A stretch of 64,000 nucleotides of DNA from Methanofollis tationis (GTDB taxonomy: Archaea > Halobacteriota > Methanomicrobia > Methanomicrobiales > Methanofollaceae), in the NCBI RefSeq assembly GCF_013377755.1, contig NZ_JABXWR010000001.1, positions 1,313,104-1,377,103 of the forward strand, in the 5' to 3' direction. Position 1 is the first letter of the stretch. The number at the start of each line of letters is the position of its first letter. Positions 1-9,904 of the stretch are shown in pieces. The notes under the pieces were generated by a model that was not told where the DNA came from, searched no databases, and was given only the letters and a program-made list of their open reading frames with translations. A program made the translations under genes and the position numbers.

Positions 1-329
1 TCTGCACCGCCTTCGGCGGCCGGGTCGTGCGGGCCGATCGGCTGATGCACGGCAAGACCTCACTGATCCGCCATGACGGTCAGGGGATCTTCAGCGGCGT
101 CGAGAACCCGTTTGTGGCGACGCGCTATCATTCCCTGATCGTCGATCAGGCGAGCCTGCCCGACGCTCTCGCCGTGACGGCGACGAGCCTGGACGACGGC
201 TACGTGATGGGGGTGCGCCACCAGGACTATCCCGTCGAGGGGATCCAGTTCCACCCGGAGAGCATCCTCTCCAGGGAGGGGGACCGGATCATCGGAAATT
301 TCCTCTTCAGCCAGGGGGTCGCCCGATGA
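1..329 (+). CDS. trpG: Anthranilate synthase component II (glutamine amidotransferase), 3' part only
   Basis: C-terminal part of the amidotransferase that supplies ammonia to TrpE in the first committed step of tryptophan synthesis. The gene is already open at the window edge (frame begins at base 3), so about 108 residues are visible. The class I amidotransferase C-terminal signature is present: YHSLIVD, then GIQFHPESIL, whose His and Glu complete the Cys-His-Glu triad; the nucleophilic Cys lies outside the window. Its TGA overlaps the ATG of trpD, which implies translational coupling. Its position in front of trpD makes TrpG much more likely than PabA, CarA or GuaA relatives. Confidence 0.93.
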   Translation, partial: CTAFGGRVVRADRLMHGKTSLIRHDGQGIFSGVENPFVATRYHSLIVDQASLPDALAVTATSLDDGYVMGVRHQDYPVEGIQFHPESILSREGDRIIGNFLFSQGVAR

Positions 330-1342
330 TCGCCGAAGCGATCACGGCGCTGGTCGGTCACCGCGATCTCACGGCCGAAGAGGCCGGTGCGGTGATGCGC
401 GAGATCCTTGAGGGTGGTGCGACCCAGGCGCAGATCGGGAGTTTTCTCACGGCAATGCGGATGAAAGGCGAGACGGTGCCCGAGATCGCCGGATGCGTGC
501 AGGCGATGCGGGCGGCTTCGGTCGCCATCGCCCCTCGGGCCGCCTCTCCCCTCGTCGACACCTGCGGCACCGGCGGCGACCGGGCCGGGACCTTCAACAT
601 CAGCACGGCAGCCGCTTTTGTCGCCGCCGGCGCCGGTGTCCCGGTCGTCAAGCACGGCAACCGGGGCGTATCGAGCGGGTGCGGCTCCGCCGACGTCCTT
701 GCGGCGCTCGGCATCGACCTCGCTCTCACGCCGGGGCGGGCGCAGGCCGTCCTGGAGGAGATCGGGATCGTCTTCCTCTACGCCCCCACCTACCACCCGG
801 CCCTCCGCCGGGCGGCCGGGCCCAGGGGCGAGATCGGGATCAGGACGATCTTCAACCTCCTCGGCCCGCTCGCAAATCCTGCCGGCGCACAGGCGCAGCT
901 CGTCGGGGTGTACGCCCCGGAACTGGTGACGACGGTGGCAGGGGTGCTCAGAGATCTCGGCGTGGAGCGGGCGATGGCCGTCCACGGCGGCGGGCTCGAC
1001 GAGATCAGCACCACGGGGCCGACGACCGTCGCCGAACTGCGGGACGGGACGGTCCTGACCTATGAAGTCCGGTGCGAGGACTTCGGGTTTTGCCCGGCCT
1101 CCCTGCACGACCTGCGGGGCGGGGACGCCGCCGTGAATGCGGCGATCCTCAGGGAGGTGCTGGCCGGGGCCCATGGCCCTGCCCGCGATACCGTTCTCCT
1201 CAATGCCGGAGCGGCGATATATCTCGGCGGAAAGAGCCGGACGCTGATCGACGGCGTCAGCGCTGCGGAACGCTCGATCGACTCGGGAAGGGCGTTCGGG
1301 AAACTCCAATCCCTGGTGCGGGCGAGCGGGGGCGCCCTATGA
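326..1342 (+). CDS. trpD: Anthranilate phosphoribosyltransferase
   Basis: Transfers the phosphoribosyl group of PRPP to anthranilate, second step of the tryptophan pathway; cytosolic. At 338 residues it has normal family length. The PRPP-binding glycine loop DTCGTGGD lies at about residues 78-85, followed by NIST (91-94) and KHGNR (109-113), all hallmarks of the family. The ATG at 326 overlaps the trpG stop, and the TGA at 1340 overlaps the trpC ATG at 1339, so the gene sits in a coupled trp operon. Nothing looks damaged. Confidence 0.97.
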   Translation: MIAEAITALVGHRDLTAEEAGAVMREILEGGATQAQIGSFLTAMRMKGETVPEIAGCVQAMRAASVAIAPRAASPLVDTCGTGGDRAGTFNISTAAAFVAAGAGVPVVKHGNRGVSSGCGSADVLAALGIDLALTPGRAQAVLEEIGIVFLYAPTYHPALRRAAGPRGEIGIRTIFNLLGPLANPAGAQAQLVGVYAPELVTTVAGVLRDLGVERAMAVHGGGLDEISTTGPTTVAELRDGTVLTYEVRCEDFGFCPASLHDLRGGDAAVNAAILREVLAGAHGPARDTVLLNAGAAIYLGGKSRTLIDGVSAAERSIDSGRAFGKLQSLVRASGGAL

Positions 1343-2103
1343 TCCTGGACGAGATCGTCGCCCGCACCCGCCACCGGGTCGCCGCCCTGCGGCCGGTGGA
1401 GGAGATGGATCTTCTTCCCCGGCACCGCACGCACCACAGCCTCTCCGGGGCGATCAGGTCGGCGGGCGAGCACAACGCCATCATCGCCGAGGTGAAATAC
1501 GCCTCGCCCTCCCGCGGGGCGATCCGGCGGTTCGACCCGCCGGAGACTCTCGCCGGAGACCTGATCAGGGGGGGCTGCGTCGCCCTCTCGGTGCTGACCG
1601 AGCCCTTCTATTTCGGCGGGAGCACGGAGAACATCGAGCGTATCAGGCCGGTCGCGGATGTCCCGATCCTCAGGAAGGACTTCATCGTCGACGAGCGGCA
1701 GATATACGAAACGGCCTCACTCGGCGCCGACGCCGTCCTCCTGATCGCCGGGGTGCTCGGCCCGGAACTGGGGGCATTCATCGACCTCTCCTCTGACCTG
1801 GGGCTCGAACCCCTCGTCGAGGTCCACAACGCCGCCGAGGCGAGATCGGCGCTCGCCACCGGGGCCGGGCTGATCGGGATCAACAACCGCGATCTCGCCA
1901 CGATGACGATCGACCTGAACACCACCGTCCGTCTCTCCCCCCTGTTTGCGGGCGAGGAACGGCTTTTGGTCTCGGAGAGCGGTGTCGTCTGGCCCTGCGA
2001 TATCCGGGCGCTGAGGGAATACTGCGATGCCTTCCTGATCGGCTCCTCGGTGATGGTTTCGGGCGATCCGGCCCGGCGGCTCGGGAGGCTCGTATGCGCC
2101 TGA
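1339..2103 (+). CDS. trpC: Indole-3-glycerol phosphate synthase
   Basis: Closes carboxyphenylamino-deoxyribulose phosphate to indole-3-glycerol phosphate. The frame is open much further upstream, but the ATG at 1339 gives the usual 254-residue TIM barrel and overlaps the trpD stop (ATGA), so it is the obvious start. Visible family motifs are IIAEVKYASPSRG with the conserved Lys at about residue 53, LRKDF with Lys113, and late barrel strands with GINNRDL and VSESGV. It is a stand-alone TrpC, not fused to TrpF as in enterobacteria; trpF follows as a separate gene. Confidence 0.97.
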   Translation: MILDEIVARTRHRVAALRPVEEMDLLPRHRTHHSLSGAIRSAGEHNAIIAEVKYASPSRGAIRRFDPPETLAGDLIRGGCVALSVLTEPFYFGGSTENIERIRPVADVPILRKDFIVDERQIYETASLGADAVLLIAGVLGPELGAFIDLSSDLGLEPLVEVHNAAEARSALATGAGLIGINNRDLATMTIDLNTTVRLSPLFAGEERLLVSESGVVWPCDIRALREYCDAFLIGSSVMVSGDPARRLGRLVCA

Positions 2104-2666
2104 AGATCTGCGGGATCACGAGTGTCCGTGACGCCCTCGCCGCCGAGGCGGCGGGTGCGGACGCCGTGGGCGTTGTCATGTTCTCGGACTCCCCCCGCTC
2201 GGTCACACCGGCGGAGGCGGCGGCGATCTTCGCCTCACTCGGGCCCTTCACCGCACGCGTCTGCGTCTCGGCCACCGACGACCAGGCCGATCTTGCGGCG
2301 ATGCTCGCTCTCCGTCCGACCGCCGTGCAGGTCTATTGCGACCTCGACGTCCCGGCCTGGGTGCGGGTGATCAGGGGGGTCGGGGACGCCCGTATCCCGG
2401 CGGGCCGGTTCGATGCCCTCCTCCTCGACGGGAGCAGGGGTTCTGGCATGCACTGCGACCTCCGGGAGGCAGAGGCCCTGGTGCGGGCCTCGCCCCTCCC
2501 GGTCATTCTCTCCGGCGGGCTGAACCCGGAGAACATCGGTGCGGCGGTTGCGGCAGTCAGGCCGTACGCCGTCGATGTCTCGTCCGGTGTCGAGGACAGC
2601 CCCGGCATAAAAAACGTTGATAAAATGAAGGCGTGTGTCATGGCGTGCAGGGGGGTCCCCCTGTGA
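2094..2666 (+). CDS. trpF: Phosphoribosylanthranilate isomerase
   Basis: Amadori isomerase converting phosphoribosylanthranilate to its deoxyribulose form. The 190-residue protein begins MRLKICGIT, with the catalytic general-base Cys at residue 6; the general acid Asp lies in LLDGSRG near residue 112, and the phosphate-binding ends LSGGLNPEN and VDVSSGVE are recognisable. It overlaps trpC by 10 bases and its TGA overlaps the GTG start of trpB. It is somewhat shorter than the usual 200-210 residues but has all barrel strands in order. Confidence 0.96.
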   Translation: MRLKICGITSVRDALAAEAAGADAVGVVMFSDSPRSVTPAEAAAIFASLGPFTARVCVSATDDQADLAAMLALRPTAVQVYCDLDVPAWVRVIRGVGDARIPAGRFDALLLDGSRGSGMHCDLREAEALVRASPLPVILSGGLNPENIGAAVAAVRPYAVDVSSGVEDSPGIKNVDKMKACVMACRGVPL

Positions 2667-3835
2667 ACGCAGGATCGTTTGGCGGGTTTGGCGGGCAGTT
2701 CGTCCCGGAGAGCCTGATGGCCCCCCTGCAGGAACTGGCGTCGGCGTACGAAGCGGCAAAGGCAGATCCCGGGTTTCAGGAGGAGCTGCAGACCTATCTT
2801 GCGGAGTTTGCCGGGAGGCCGACCCCGCTCACCTTCTGCCGGAACCTCTCCGCCGACCTGGGGTGCCGGGTCTACCTGAAGCGCGAGGACCTCCTCCACG
2901 GCGGGGCGCACAAGACCAACAACGCCCTGGGGCAGGCCCTCCTTGCGAAGCATATGGGAAAGCGGCGGATCATCGCCGAGACCGGGGCAGGGCAGCACGG
3001 CGTCGCCACGGCGATCGCCGGGGCCGTCCTCGGCATCCCGGTCGAGGTCTACATGGGGGAGACCGATATGGCGAGACAGCGGCTGAACGTCTTTCGGATG
3101 GAACTGCTGGGGGCGCGGGTGATCCCGGTTGCGACCGGGCAGCGGACCCTGAAGGACGCCGTCAACGAGGCCCTCCGCGACTGGGTGACGAACGCCGGGG
3201 AGACCTACTACTGCCTGGGTTCGGTGGTCGGGCCGCACCCGTACCCGACGATCGTCAGGGACTTCCAGCGGGTGATCGGGGAGGAGACGAGATCGCAGAT
3301 CCTCCGCGCCGAAGGGCGCCTGCCCGACGCCATAATCGCCTGCGTCGGCGGCGGCTCGAACGCCATCGGGATCTTTCACCCCTTCTTGAACGACCCCGTC
3401 AGGCTGATCGGGGTCGAGGCTGGCGGGCGGGGGCTCGAGAGCGGAGAGCACGGGGCGACCCTCTGCGCCGGCACGAAAGGAGTGCTCCACGGGGCGCTCT
3501 CCTATCTCCTGCAGGACGCCGACGGCCAGGTGCTGGAGACGCATTCGGTCTCGGCCGGCCTCGACTATCCGGGCGTGGGGCCGGAGCACAGCATGCTCAA
3601 GGACGCGGGCCGGGTGGCGTACACCGCCGTCACCGACGACGAGGCCCTGGCGGCGTTCTCCCTCCTCTCCAGGCGCGAGGGGATCGTCCCGGCGCTGGAG
3701 TCGTCGCATGCGGTGGCGCAGGCAGTGAAGGCGGCGGAGGAGATGGAGAGGGACGACATTCTCGTCGTCAACCTCTCGGGCCGGGGGGACAAGGACGTCG
3801 AAGGGGTGGCGGCGATCATGGGGGGCCGGCGATGA
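2663..3835 (+). CDS. trpB: Tryptophan synthase beta chain
   Basis: PLP enzyme joining indole to serine; works as alpha2beta2 with TrpA. I place the start at GTG 2663, which overlaps the trpF stop (GTGA) and gives 390 residues, rather than at an in-frame start 30 bases upstream inside trpF. The PLP lysine is in [11 protein letters not shown] (Lys about 84) and the phosphate-binding loop is [10 protein letters not shown]. The N-terminus [11 protein letters not shown] and length are typical of the TrpA-dependent TrpB1 type rather than the longer TrpB2 type. The TGA overlaps the trpA ATG. Confidence 0.97.
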   Translation: MNAGSFGGFGGQFVPESLMAPLQELASAYEAAKADPGFQEELQTYLAEFAGRPTPLTFCRNLSADLGCRVYLKREDLLHGGAHKTNNALGQALLAKHMGKRRIIAETGAGQHGVATAIAGAVLGIPVEVYMGETDMARQRLNVFRMELLGARVIPVATGQRTLKDAVNEALRDWVTNAGETYYCLGSVVGPHPYPTIVRDFQRVIGEETRSQILRAEGRLPDAIIACVGGGSNAIGIFHPFLNDPVRLIGVEAGGRGLESGEHGATLCAGTKGVLHGALSYLLQDADGQVLETHSVSAGLDYPGVGPEHSMLKDAGRVAYTAVTDDEALAAFSLLSRREGIVPALESSHAVAQAVKAAEEMERDDILVVNLSGRGDKDVEGVAAIMGGRR

Positions 3836-4638
3836 GCCGGATCGCGGGGGCCTTCGCCGGGGCGAAGCGCCCCTTCCTGGTCGCCTATCTCGTCGGCGGC
3901 GACCCCGATCCCGCGACCTCCCTGGCGGCGGCGATGGCGATCGTGGAAGGCGGGGCCGATATCCTGGAGATCGGCATCCCGTTCACCGACCCGATCGCCG
4001 ACGGCCCGGTGATCCAGGAGGCGAACGTGCGGGCGCTCGCCGGCGGGATGACGACCGATAAAATATTCGCCCTGGTGCGGGCGATCCGGGAGCGCTCCGG
4101 TGTCCCGATCGTGCTGATGACCTCGTACAACCCGGTCTATGTCCGCGGCGACGCACGCTTCTGCCATGAGGCGCGGGACGCCGGGGCGGACGCCGTCCTG
4201 ATCACCGACCTCCCGCCAGAGGAGTCCGGTGCCTTCGACGCCGCCGCACGGGAGCACGCTCTCGACCGGATCTTCCTGGTCGCCCCCAACACCCCGCCTG
4301 AGCGCCTCCCCCTCATCGCCGGTCTGGCGAGCGGGTTCCTCTACCTCGTCTCGGTGCAGGGAGTCACCGGCGTGCGGGAGAGCCTCGACCCGGCGATCGC
4401 CCGGCGGATCGCTGCCGTCCGTTCGGCCGCCTCACTCCCGGTCGCCGTCGGCTTCGGTATCTCCAGGCCCGAGCACGTGCGGGCGATCGCCGACGCCGGG
4501 GCCGACGCCGCGATCGTGGGCAGCGCCGTCGTCAGGATCATCGGGGAGCACGGCGGCGACGCGGCGGCGATGCAGGCGGCTTTGAGGGCGTATGTGGCCG
4601 GAATGGCTGTGGCGGCCCGGCGATCTGGGGCGCTTTAG
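3832..4638 (+). CDS. trpA: Tryptophan synthase alpha chain
   Basis: Cleaves indole-3-glycerol phosphate to indole, which is channelled to TrpB. The ATG at 3832 overlaps the trpB stop and gives 268 residues; the frame is open further upstream but only as antiphase of trpB. The signature [18 protein letters not shown] carries the two catalytic acids (Glu47, Asp57), and the phosphate-binding end [10 protein letters not shown] then GSAVV is intact. Last gene of the trp operon; about 85 bases later a gene on the opposite strand ends, so the operon stops here. Confidence 0.97.
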   Translation: MSRIAGAFAGAKRPFLVAYLVGGDPDPATSLAAAMAIVEGGADILEIGIPFTDPIADGPVIQEANVRALAGGMTTDKIFALVRAIRERSGVPIVLMTSYNPVYVRGDARFCHEARDAGADAVLITDLPPEESGAFDAAAREHALDRIFLVAPNTPPERLPLIAGLASGFLYLVSVQGVTGVRESLDPAIARRIAAVRSAASLPVAVGFGISRPEHVRAIADAGADAAIVGSAVVRIIGEHGGDAAAMQAALRAYVAGMAVAARRSGAL

Positions 4639-4722
4639 ATGCATTTATGGTGATCGGATCCACGCAAGAGAAGATGCAGAAGAGTCCATCGTTCTAAAAG
4701 AGAAATTGGTGTCGGGATCAGG

Positions 4723-6015
4723 TCACCACTGGATCTGCGCATGGGAGATCACCGTTCTCACCTTGCCGGTGGGATCCCGCGGGAGTTCGTCGACCGGGCT
4801 GACCGTGATCCTCACGTCATCGCCCAGCACGCCGACGATGTGCCTCCTGATCTCTTCGTCGATCCCCTCCCGGTAATTTTTGCCCCTGACGACCGGGACG
4901 GTGATGGCGTCTGTTCTCTCCTGTATCACCCTGAACTGTGCGATCTCTTCGGCGTGCGCAAACGTCCTCATGATCGCCCAGAAGGTCATCTGGGGATAGA
5001 TCCTCCCGTCAGGCGTCTGGATGAACGAGTCCGATCGCCCTTCGACCTCTTTCATCAGGGGCAGTCCCCGCCCGCAGGGACACTCCTCGTCGGTCGGGAC
5101 CCCGACATCGCCGACAGCGTACCTGATCCGCGGCATCGCATAGTGGTAGAGCCCGGTGTACACGATCTCTCCCCGCTCGCCCGAAGCGACCGGCTCGCCG
5201 TCCCGGAGAAACTCCATCACCACCGCATCGATGTCCATGTGGTAGCCCGCATGTTCGGGACACTCCCAGGCCGTCCGCCCCATCTCGACGCACCCGAACT
5301 GGTCGTACATCCTGATCCTGAATGTGGATTCGATCCCCTCCCGCATCTCGGGCGAGAGGTGTTCGGCCGTGCTGAAGATGATCTCCGGGTTGATCGTCTT
5401 TCTGCCGGTCCGCTTCATCTCCCGTGCCAGCAGGTAGAGCGCCGAGGGATATCCGTCGATGACCCGCGGCTGCATCTCTTCGAGAAGCCTGATCTGCTCT
5501 TGCAGGTCTGCGAATATATTGACAAAAGAGGGTGAGAGAAACCTGAGCTTCTGGAACCAGTGTTTTTTGTCAAGGATGTGGTGGGGCGCCGTGAGCACCG
5601 CCCAGGGATCCCGGAGATTCTGGCCGCACGCAAGGTTCGGCCTGAGTGCAATCGCCTTCTGATAATCTTCGTCTCTCTTCCCATAGGCCGCTTTGAGCGG
5701 TATCCCTGTCGATCCGCTGGTCCTGGGCATCCAGCACGAGGAGGGATCGACCCCGCGGGCGATCAGGTCGGAAAAATTCTCTTTGAGTTCTTTTTTTGTG
5801 GTTATCGGTATTTTCCGGAGATCTTCAACGGTCCGGATATCATCGGGGATCACTCCTGCCTCTCTGAACTTCCTGTGGTAGAAGGGCACGTTGTCATAGG
5901 CGTGCACGATCATCCCCCGCATCATGCGCCTCTGGATCTCTTCGATCTCCTTCCGTTTCAGCCACTGATTCCGCATCGCCCGTCTGAGATACAGGAGTTT
6001 TCTGACATTGCTCAC
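4723..6015 (-). CDS. PaaK/CapK-like adenylate-forming enzyme (phenylacetate-CoA ligase family)
   Basis: Member of the phenylacetate-CoA ligase branch of ANL adenylating enzymes. The ATP loop TSGSTGIPLK lies near residues 99-108, followed by MPRIRYAVGD and a C-terminal CPCGRG segment typical of PaaK and of CapK-like proteins in polysaccharide loci. I choose the GTG at 6015 because it is preceded by GAGGTGATC, an almost perfect Shine-Dalgarno, giving 430 residues; the frame stays open another 26 codons without such a site. Substrate unknown: true phenylacetate activation, coenzyme F390-type adenylylation and acyl/sugar modification are all possible. The neighbourhood argues for a role in surface glycan assembly, but that is inference. 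Confidence 0.85.
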   Translation of the reverse strand: MSNVRKLLYLRRAMRNQWLKRKEIEEIQRRMMRGMIVHAYDNVPFYHRKFREAGVIPDDIRTVEDLRKIPITTKKELKENFSDLIARGVDPSSCWMPRTSGSTGIPLKAAYGKRDEDYQKAIALRPNLACGQNLRDPWAVLTAPHHILDKKHWFQKLRFLSPSFVNIFADLQEQIRLLEEMQPRVIDGYPSALYLLAREMKRTGRKTINPEIIFSTAEHLSPEMREGIESTFRIRMYDQFGCVEMGRTAWECPEHAGYHMDIDAVVMEFLRDGEPVASGERGEIVYTGLYHYAMPRIRYAVGDVGVPTDEECPCGRGLPLMKEVEGRSDSFIQTPDGRIYPQMTFWAIMRTFAHAEEIAQFRVIQERTDAITVPVVRGKNYREGIDEEIRRHIVGVLGDDVRITVSPVDELPRDPTGKVRTVISHAQIQW

Positions 6016-6491
6016 GCTGATCACCTCTTCCCGGCCCCGATGCCGCCAGGATTGCGTGGTGGGGGGAAAAACCGTCCTGCGCCGAATGCTCATTTCGACA
6101 TAACCTGGAATGGTTTCTTCTGGGTCTATCAGGACGATATCTTCTGCCGTTTCAGGAGCATGTCCGGCCGTGCTCGCACCTGCCGCCCGTCGGCAGAGAT
6201 GCGTTCGGCACTCTCAATCATACCTCCCCGGCCCCGCGTCCCCCCCGCCAGACGATGAGCAGTAATATGCAATGAATATATAAAGGTATCTCATGTGCCG
6301 GATTATAGTCTGGATATATTCCGGGTATCCGGGGAAAATCAGAAGAATACTGGAGAAAAATCGGGCTGGCCATGATTTCGGGGCGTAACTGCTCCCGGCA
6401 TCCCGGCTCTGCAGTCATGCCCGGCCCTCTCAGGCAGAAAAAAATTGGTCTGGACCGGCCTGCTGTCCCGGGTGCAGGCCGGTATGGTGCT
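6016..6491. other. Intergenic region upstream of the PaaK-like gene
   Basis: No convincing gene in these 476 bases. The only clear signal is an AT-rich patch near 6270-6315 with a TATA-like TTTATATATT on the minus strand (6275-6284), which could start transcription of the PaaK-like gene with a leader of about 230 nt. The end of the beta-helix gene at 6492 lies just beyond. Confidence 0.5.
6275..6284 (-). promoter_or_regulatory. Possible archaeal TATA box
   Basis: TTTATATATT on the minus strand inside an AT-rich dip, in a context otherwise well above 55% GC. It would serve the PaaK-like gene starting at 6015. The long implied leader keeps confidence low. Confidence 0.35.
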
Positions 6492-9245
6492 TTAATTGCT
6501 GCGTTCGAAGGTCAGGGGACCGACGTTCATGTCTCCGCCTGCAAACGCCATGGTGAGGACATGCTCGCCTGCAGTCGGGAAGGTCACCTGTGCGGTCGGC
6601 TTCAGCGGCTTTGTCCAGGTTCCTCCTGCCGGGATTTCGACGGTGCATGCCTCTTCTCCGTCGATCGCAAGGCTGAGAGTTCTGCCTCCGATCTTCGTGT
6701 AGACGAGGAACTCGACGTCATATGTTCCGGCCGCCTCGACATATACGGTGTAGTTGATCCATTCGCCCTCGGCGATGTATCCGATGAGGTAGCCGTCGTT
6801 CCATGAGCGGGTGACGATATCGACGTCATCGGTCCTGAGGGTGTTTTCCTGGTTGCCTGCGGTGGTGTCGTGGTATGCGACGCCCTCGCCGCCGGCATCA
6901 TACTGCTCGACCGCGACGATGCCGGGCAGTACCATCATACCTTCTGGCGCCGGTTCGGGGATTGGCCCTGCGAGTGCAAACGACATGGGCCCGACGTTCA
7001 TGTCCCCGCCGGTGAATGTCAGGGTGACGACATGCTCGCCTGCGGTCGGGAAGATCACCTGTGCGGTCGGGTTCAGGGGTGTCGTCCAGGATCCTCCTGC
7101 CGGGACCACGACGGTGCATGCCTCTTCCCCGTCGATCGCAAGGGTGAGGATCCTTCCTGGGCTCTTTGCGTAGAAAAGGAACTCGACGTTATAGACGCCT
7201 GCCTCCTCGACGTTTACGGTGTAGTTGATCCACTCGCCCTCGGCGATGTATCCGATGAGGTAGCCGTCGTACCATGCACGGGTGACGATATCGACGTCAT
7301 CGGTCCTGAGGGTGTTTTCCTGGTTGCCTGCGGTGGTGTCGTGGTATGCGACGCCCTCGCCGCCGGCGTCATACTGCTCTACAGCGACGATGCCGGGTAG
7401 GGGTGTCGAAAGAGAAACCGGTTCGTCTTTTGGCACCGGCGTCGGTTCAGGCGTCGGTTCTGGTGTTGGTTCAGGCGTCGGCTCCGGGACCGGTCCTGCG
7501 AGTGCGAACGACATGGACCCGACGTTCATGTCCCCGCCTGCGAATGTCAGGGTGACGACGTGCTCGCCTGCGGTCGGGAAGGTCACCTGTGCGGTCGGTT
7601 TCAGCGGAATTGTCCAGCTCCCTTCTGCCGGGACCTCGACGGTGCATGCCTCTTCACCGTCGATCGCAAGGGTGAGGGTTCTTCCTGCGTTCTTTGCGTA
7701 GACAAGGAACTCGACGTCATAGACGCCTGCCTCCTCGACGTTCACGGTGTAGTTGATCCATTCGCCCTCGTCGATGTATCCGATGAGGTAACCGTCGTCC
7801 CATGGCCGTGTGACGATATCGACGTCATCGGTCCTGAGGGTGTTTTCCTGGTTGCCTGCGGTGGTGTCGTGGTATGCGACGCCCTCGCCGCCGGCGTCAT
7901 ACTGCTCTACAGCGACGATCCCCGGCACTGCCAGGGGCTCGGTTGGAACCGGCGTTGGTTCCGGCGTCGGTACAGGGGTTGGTACAGGGGTTGGTTCCTG
8001 ACCCGGGTTGTACTGGTAATTCTCATCGAAGATGAGGTTCACGCCGCTCCAGTCCTGTGAGTTTGCGACAACATTCTGGATGTAGACGCCCTTGACCCCC
8101 GCAGGGTTCACGAAATCGCAGTTGTTGAACGTGATGCCCCACGACTTGTAGTCATAGATCGCGTAGGTCTCCGAGTTTTCAAATACACAGTTTTCCAGCA
8201 CGCCTCTGCGTGCACCCAGCATGTAGAGGCCGATGTTGGAGCCGACATCATGGAAGTTGAAGAACTTCGGAGTGCCAGGGACGTCGACAAATACGCCGCC
8301 AGATACCCAGTGGCCGGTGTTGAAGAAGATCCCCTTCATGTTGTTCTCGGCCGTGCAGTTGATCAGGGTGACGTCACCGGAGACGGTGTAGCCGGCCATC
8401 CAGATCTTCTCATCGGTTGAGTACTGCTTTACCCTGCCGTTGTTTGTGGAAAGGCAGTTTTTGAATGTTACATTGGTCTTTTTGGGGAAGTACTCGATGT
8501 GGAAACCGGATTCCCAGTTGTTGTCCGCGACGCAGGAGTCAAGCAGGACATTCTCGATGTCGACGGTCTCCGTGATATCGAAGCCGGTCACCCAGGTGCC
8601 GTACTCTGACGCGATCCTGTTGTGAAGACCGCAGCTGAGCGCCTTGCAGCGTATAAACTGCATATCTTTTATCAGGCCACCGTTGGTCCCGTCGTTCACA
8701 AATCCGTGACGTGCAATGTAATCGGCGGTGCAGTCGATCAGCTTGATGTCTTCGGTGACATAACCGTCCGCTCTTACCTGGAAGGCGCCCCACTGGACAT
8801 TGGAGATGTCATACGCATAGATCCGCTCGGCCGTGATGTGCTTTGCGTTCTTGATGAAAATTGCTCCAGTCCCGAGGAGTTTGAAGTCACCGACGGTGAC
8901 ATACTGCACGCCTGAGATATCCACTCTGCCTGATGAGAATGTCAGGATCGTTTTTTCCTCTCCTGCTCCTCTCAAAACAGTGTTCGACTTTAACGTGACA
9001 GATGATCCGAGGCTGAATTTGCCTTCTGCCAGGACCACTTCGCCGCCGCTGGCTGGCAGTGCGTTGATTGCCGCCTGGATCTCTACCTGGTCATTATACC
9101 CGTCGCAGATATAATCAGCCTGACTTTTCAGTTCAGCCGTGCTGTCGCTTGCAGCGACATGGACCGTTGCCGCACTGGCTGCCTGTGCGAGACAGACGAG
9201 CATGAGTGCTGCAAACAACAGTTTTAGCGTTGGCCTGATCCCCAT
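6492..9245 (-). CDS. Secreted right-handed beta-helix protein with three CBM6-like modules
   Basis: About 917 residues. Start chosen at ATG 9245 because GAGGAATTGAT precedes it and it begins a clean signal peptide (MGIRPTLKLLFAALMLVCL... ending near ASA). Residues about 30-410 form a parallel beta-helix of short Asn/Gly-rich rungs. A PTPVP-rich linker follows, then three related modules at about 440, 618 and 773, each with AVEQYDAGGEGVAYHDT near the start and GEWINYTV in the middle, resembling family 6 carbohydrate-binding modules. Probable surface or sheath protein binding polysaccharide. The beta-helix is a paralogue of the minus-strand gene ending at 9905 (shared CDG..DQ.EIQ.AIN.LP motif). 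No catalytic residues assigned. Confidence 0.88.
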   Translation of the reverse strand: MGIRPTLKLLFAALMLVCLAQAASAATVHVAASDSTAELKSQADYICDGYNDQVEIQAAINALPASGGEVVLAEGKFSLGSSVTLKSNTVLRGAGEEKTILTFSSGRVDISGVQYVTVGDFKLLGTGAIFIKNAKHITAERIYAYDISNVQWGAFQVRADGYVTEDIKLIDCTADYIARHGFVNDGTNGGLIKDMQFIRCKALSCGLHNRIASEYGTWVTGFDITETVDIENVLLDSCVADNNWESGFHIEYFPKKTNVTFKNCLSTNNGRVKQYSTDEKIWMAGYTVSGDVTLINCTAENNMKGIFFNTGHWVSGGVFVDVPGTPKFFNFHDVGSNIGLYMLGARRGVLENCVFENSETYAIYDYKSWGITFNNCDFVNPAGVKGVYIQNVVANSQDWSGVNLIFDENYQYNPGQEPTPVPTPVPTPEPTPVPTEPLAVPGIVAVEQYDAGGEGVAYHDTTAGNQENTLRTDDVDIVTRPWDDGYLIGYIDEGEWINYTVNVEEAGVYDVEFLVYAKNAGRTLTLAIDGEEACTVEVPAEGSWTIPLKPTAQVTFPTAGEHVVTLTFAGGDMNVGSMSFALAGPVPEPTPEPTPEPTPEPTPVPKDEPVSLSTPLPGIVAVEQYDAGGEGVAYHDTTAGNQENTLRTDDVDIVTRAWYDGYLIGYIAEGEWINYTVNVEEAGVYNVEFLFYAKSPGRILTLAIDGEEACTVVVPAGGSWTTPLNPTAQVIFPTAGEHVVTLTFTGGDMNVGPMSFALAGPIPEPAPEGMMVLPGIVAVEQYDAGGEGVAYHDTTAGNQENTLRTDDVDIVTRSWNDGYLIGYIAEGEWINYTVYVEAAGTYDVEFLVYTKIGGRTLSLAIDGEEACTVEIPAGGTWTKPLKPTAQVTFPTAGEHVLTMAFAGGDMNVGPLTFERSN

Positions 9246-9904
9246 ATCAATTCCTCTATTTTCATCCTCCCCCCCCGTGCACATTTATTTTCATACAATC
9301 TTGATTTAAATATTTCTATTTCTATTCATTGATTTTAGCATTATATTTTGATTTTTTAACAGATAAAAGGCCAATAACAATTTAGTTTTACAAAAATATT
9401 GTTTAATATGGTCTTTTAACTCTAATTTGTCGATTTAATCATATGATTTGAAATTTTATTGGTTTTTGATGTCTTAATCCTTTAAAAATTTTTATTAATG
9501 TTCTATTATCTTGATATGTGTTTTTTTAAGGTCATTTTAGTTAATTAAATTGATATTATCTATTTGAATGCGTTATGGTACCAACCGTTCTTGTATCCTC
9601 TCGCGCAGGATAATAGAATCTATCTCATATTTTTTTTTTCATTTAATATAATTCGCCTATAGTGCTATAATGCGGTCTGCATATAATTTATATATTTGAA
9701 TTTATTTTTTAATGTTGCATCTCTGATATGCCCTCACAAATCATTGCAATGACGAAAATAGCACTTTTTCGTGTTATGATGTTTTTAGTATATTTTGACC
9801 ATTTCTGGATTTTTGTTTCTCTTTTCGCTTCTCAGGATATCATACATTCTAATAAGCAGTTAAATTTAGGCCATCTGTTGTTATTTGGGAATTTAAATGG
9901 GTAA
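9246..9904. other. AT-rich island between two beta-helix genes
   Basis: About 660 bases with no supportable gene and strikingly low GC, with long runs of A and T and stops in every frame. It holds the promoter of the gene at 9245 (TATA-like TTTAAATA-type stretches near 9300-9320). The rest is unexplained. Composition alone does not show whether it is decayed coding DNA, a regulatory spacer or imported material. Confidence 0.6.

Noticed and set aside
227-1309. 360-codon minus-strand frame opposite trpD
   Set aside because: Antisense shadow typical of GC-rich coding DNA; trpD on the plus strand has all family motifs.
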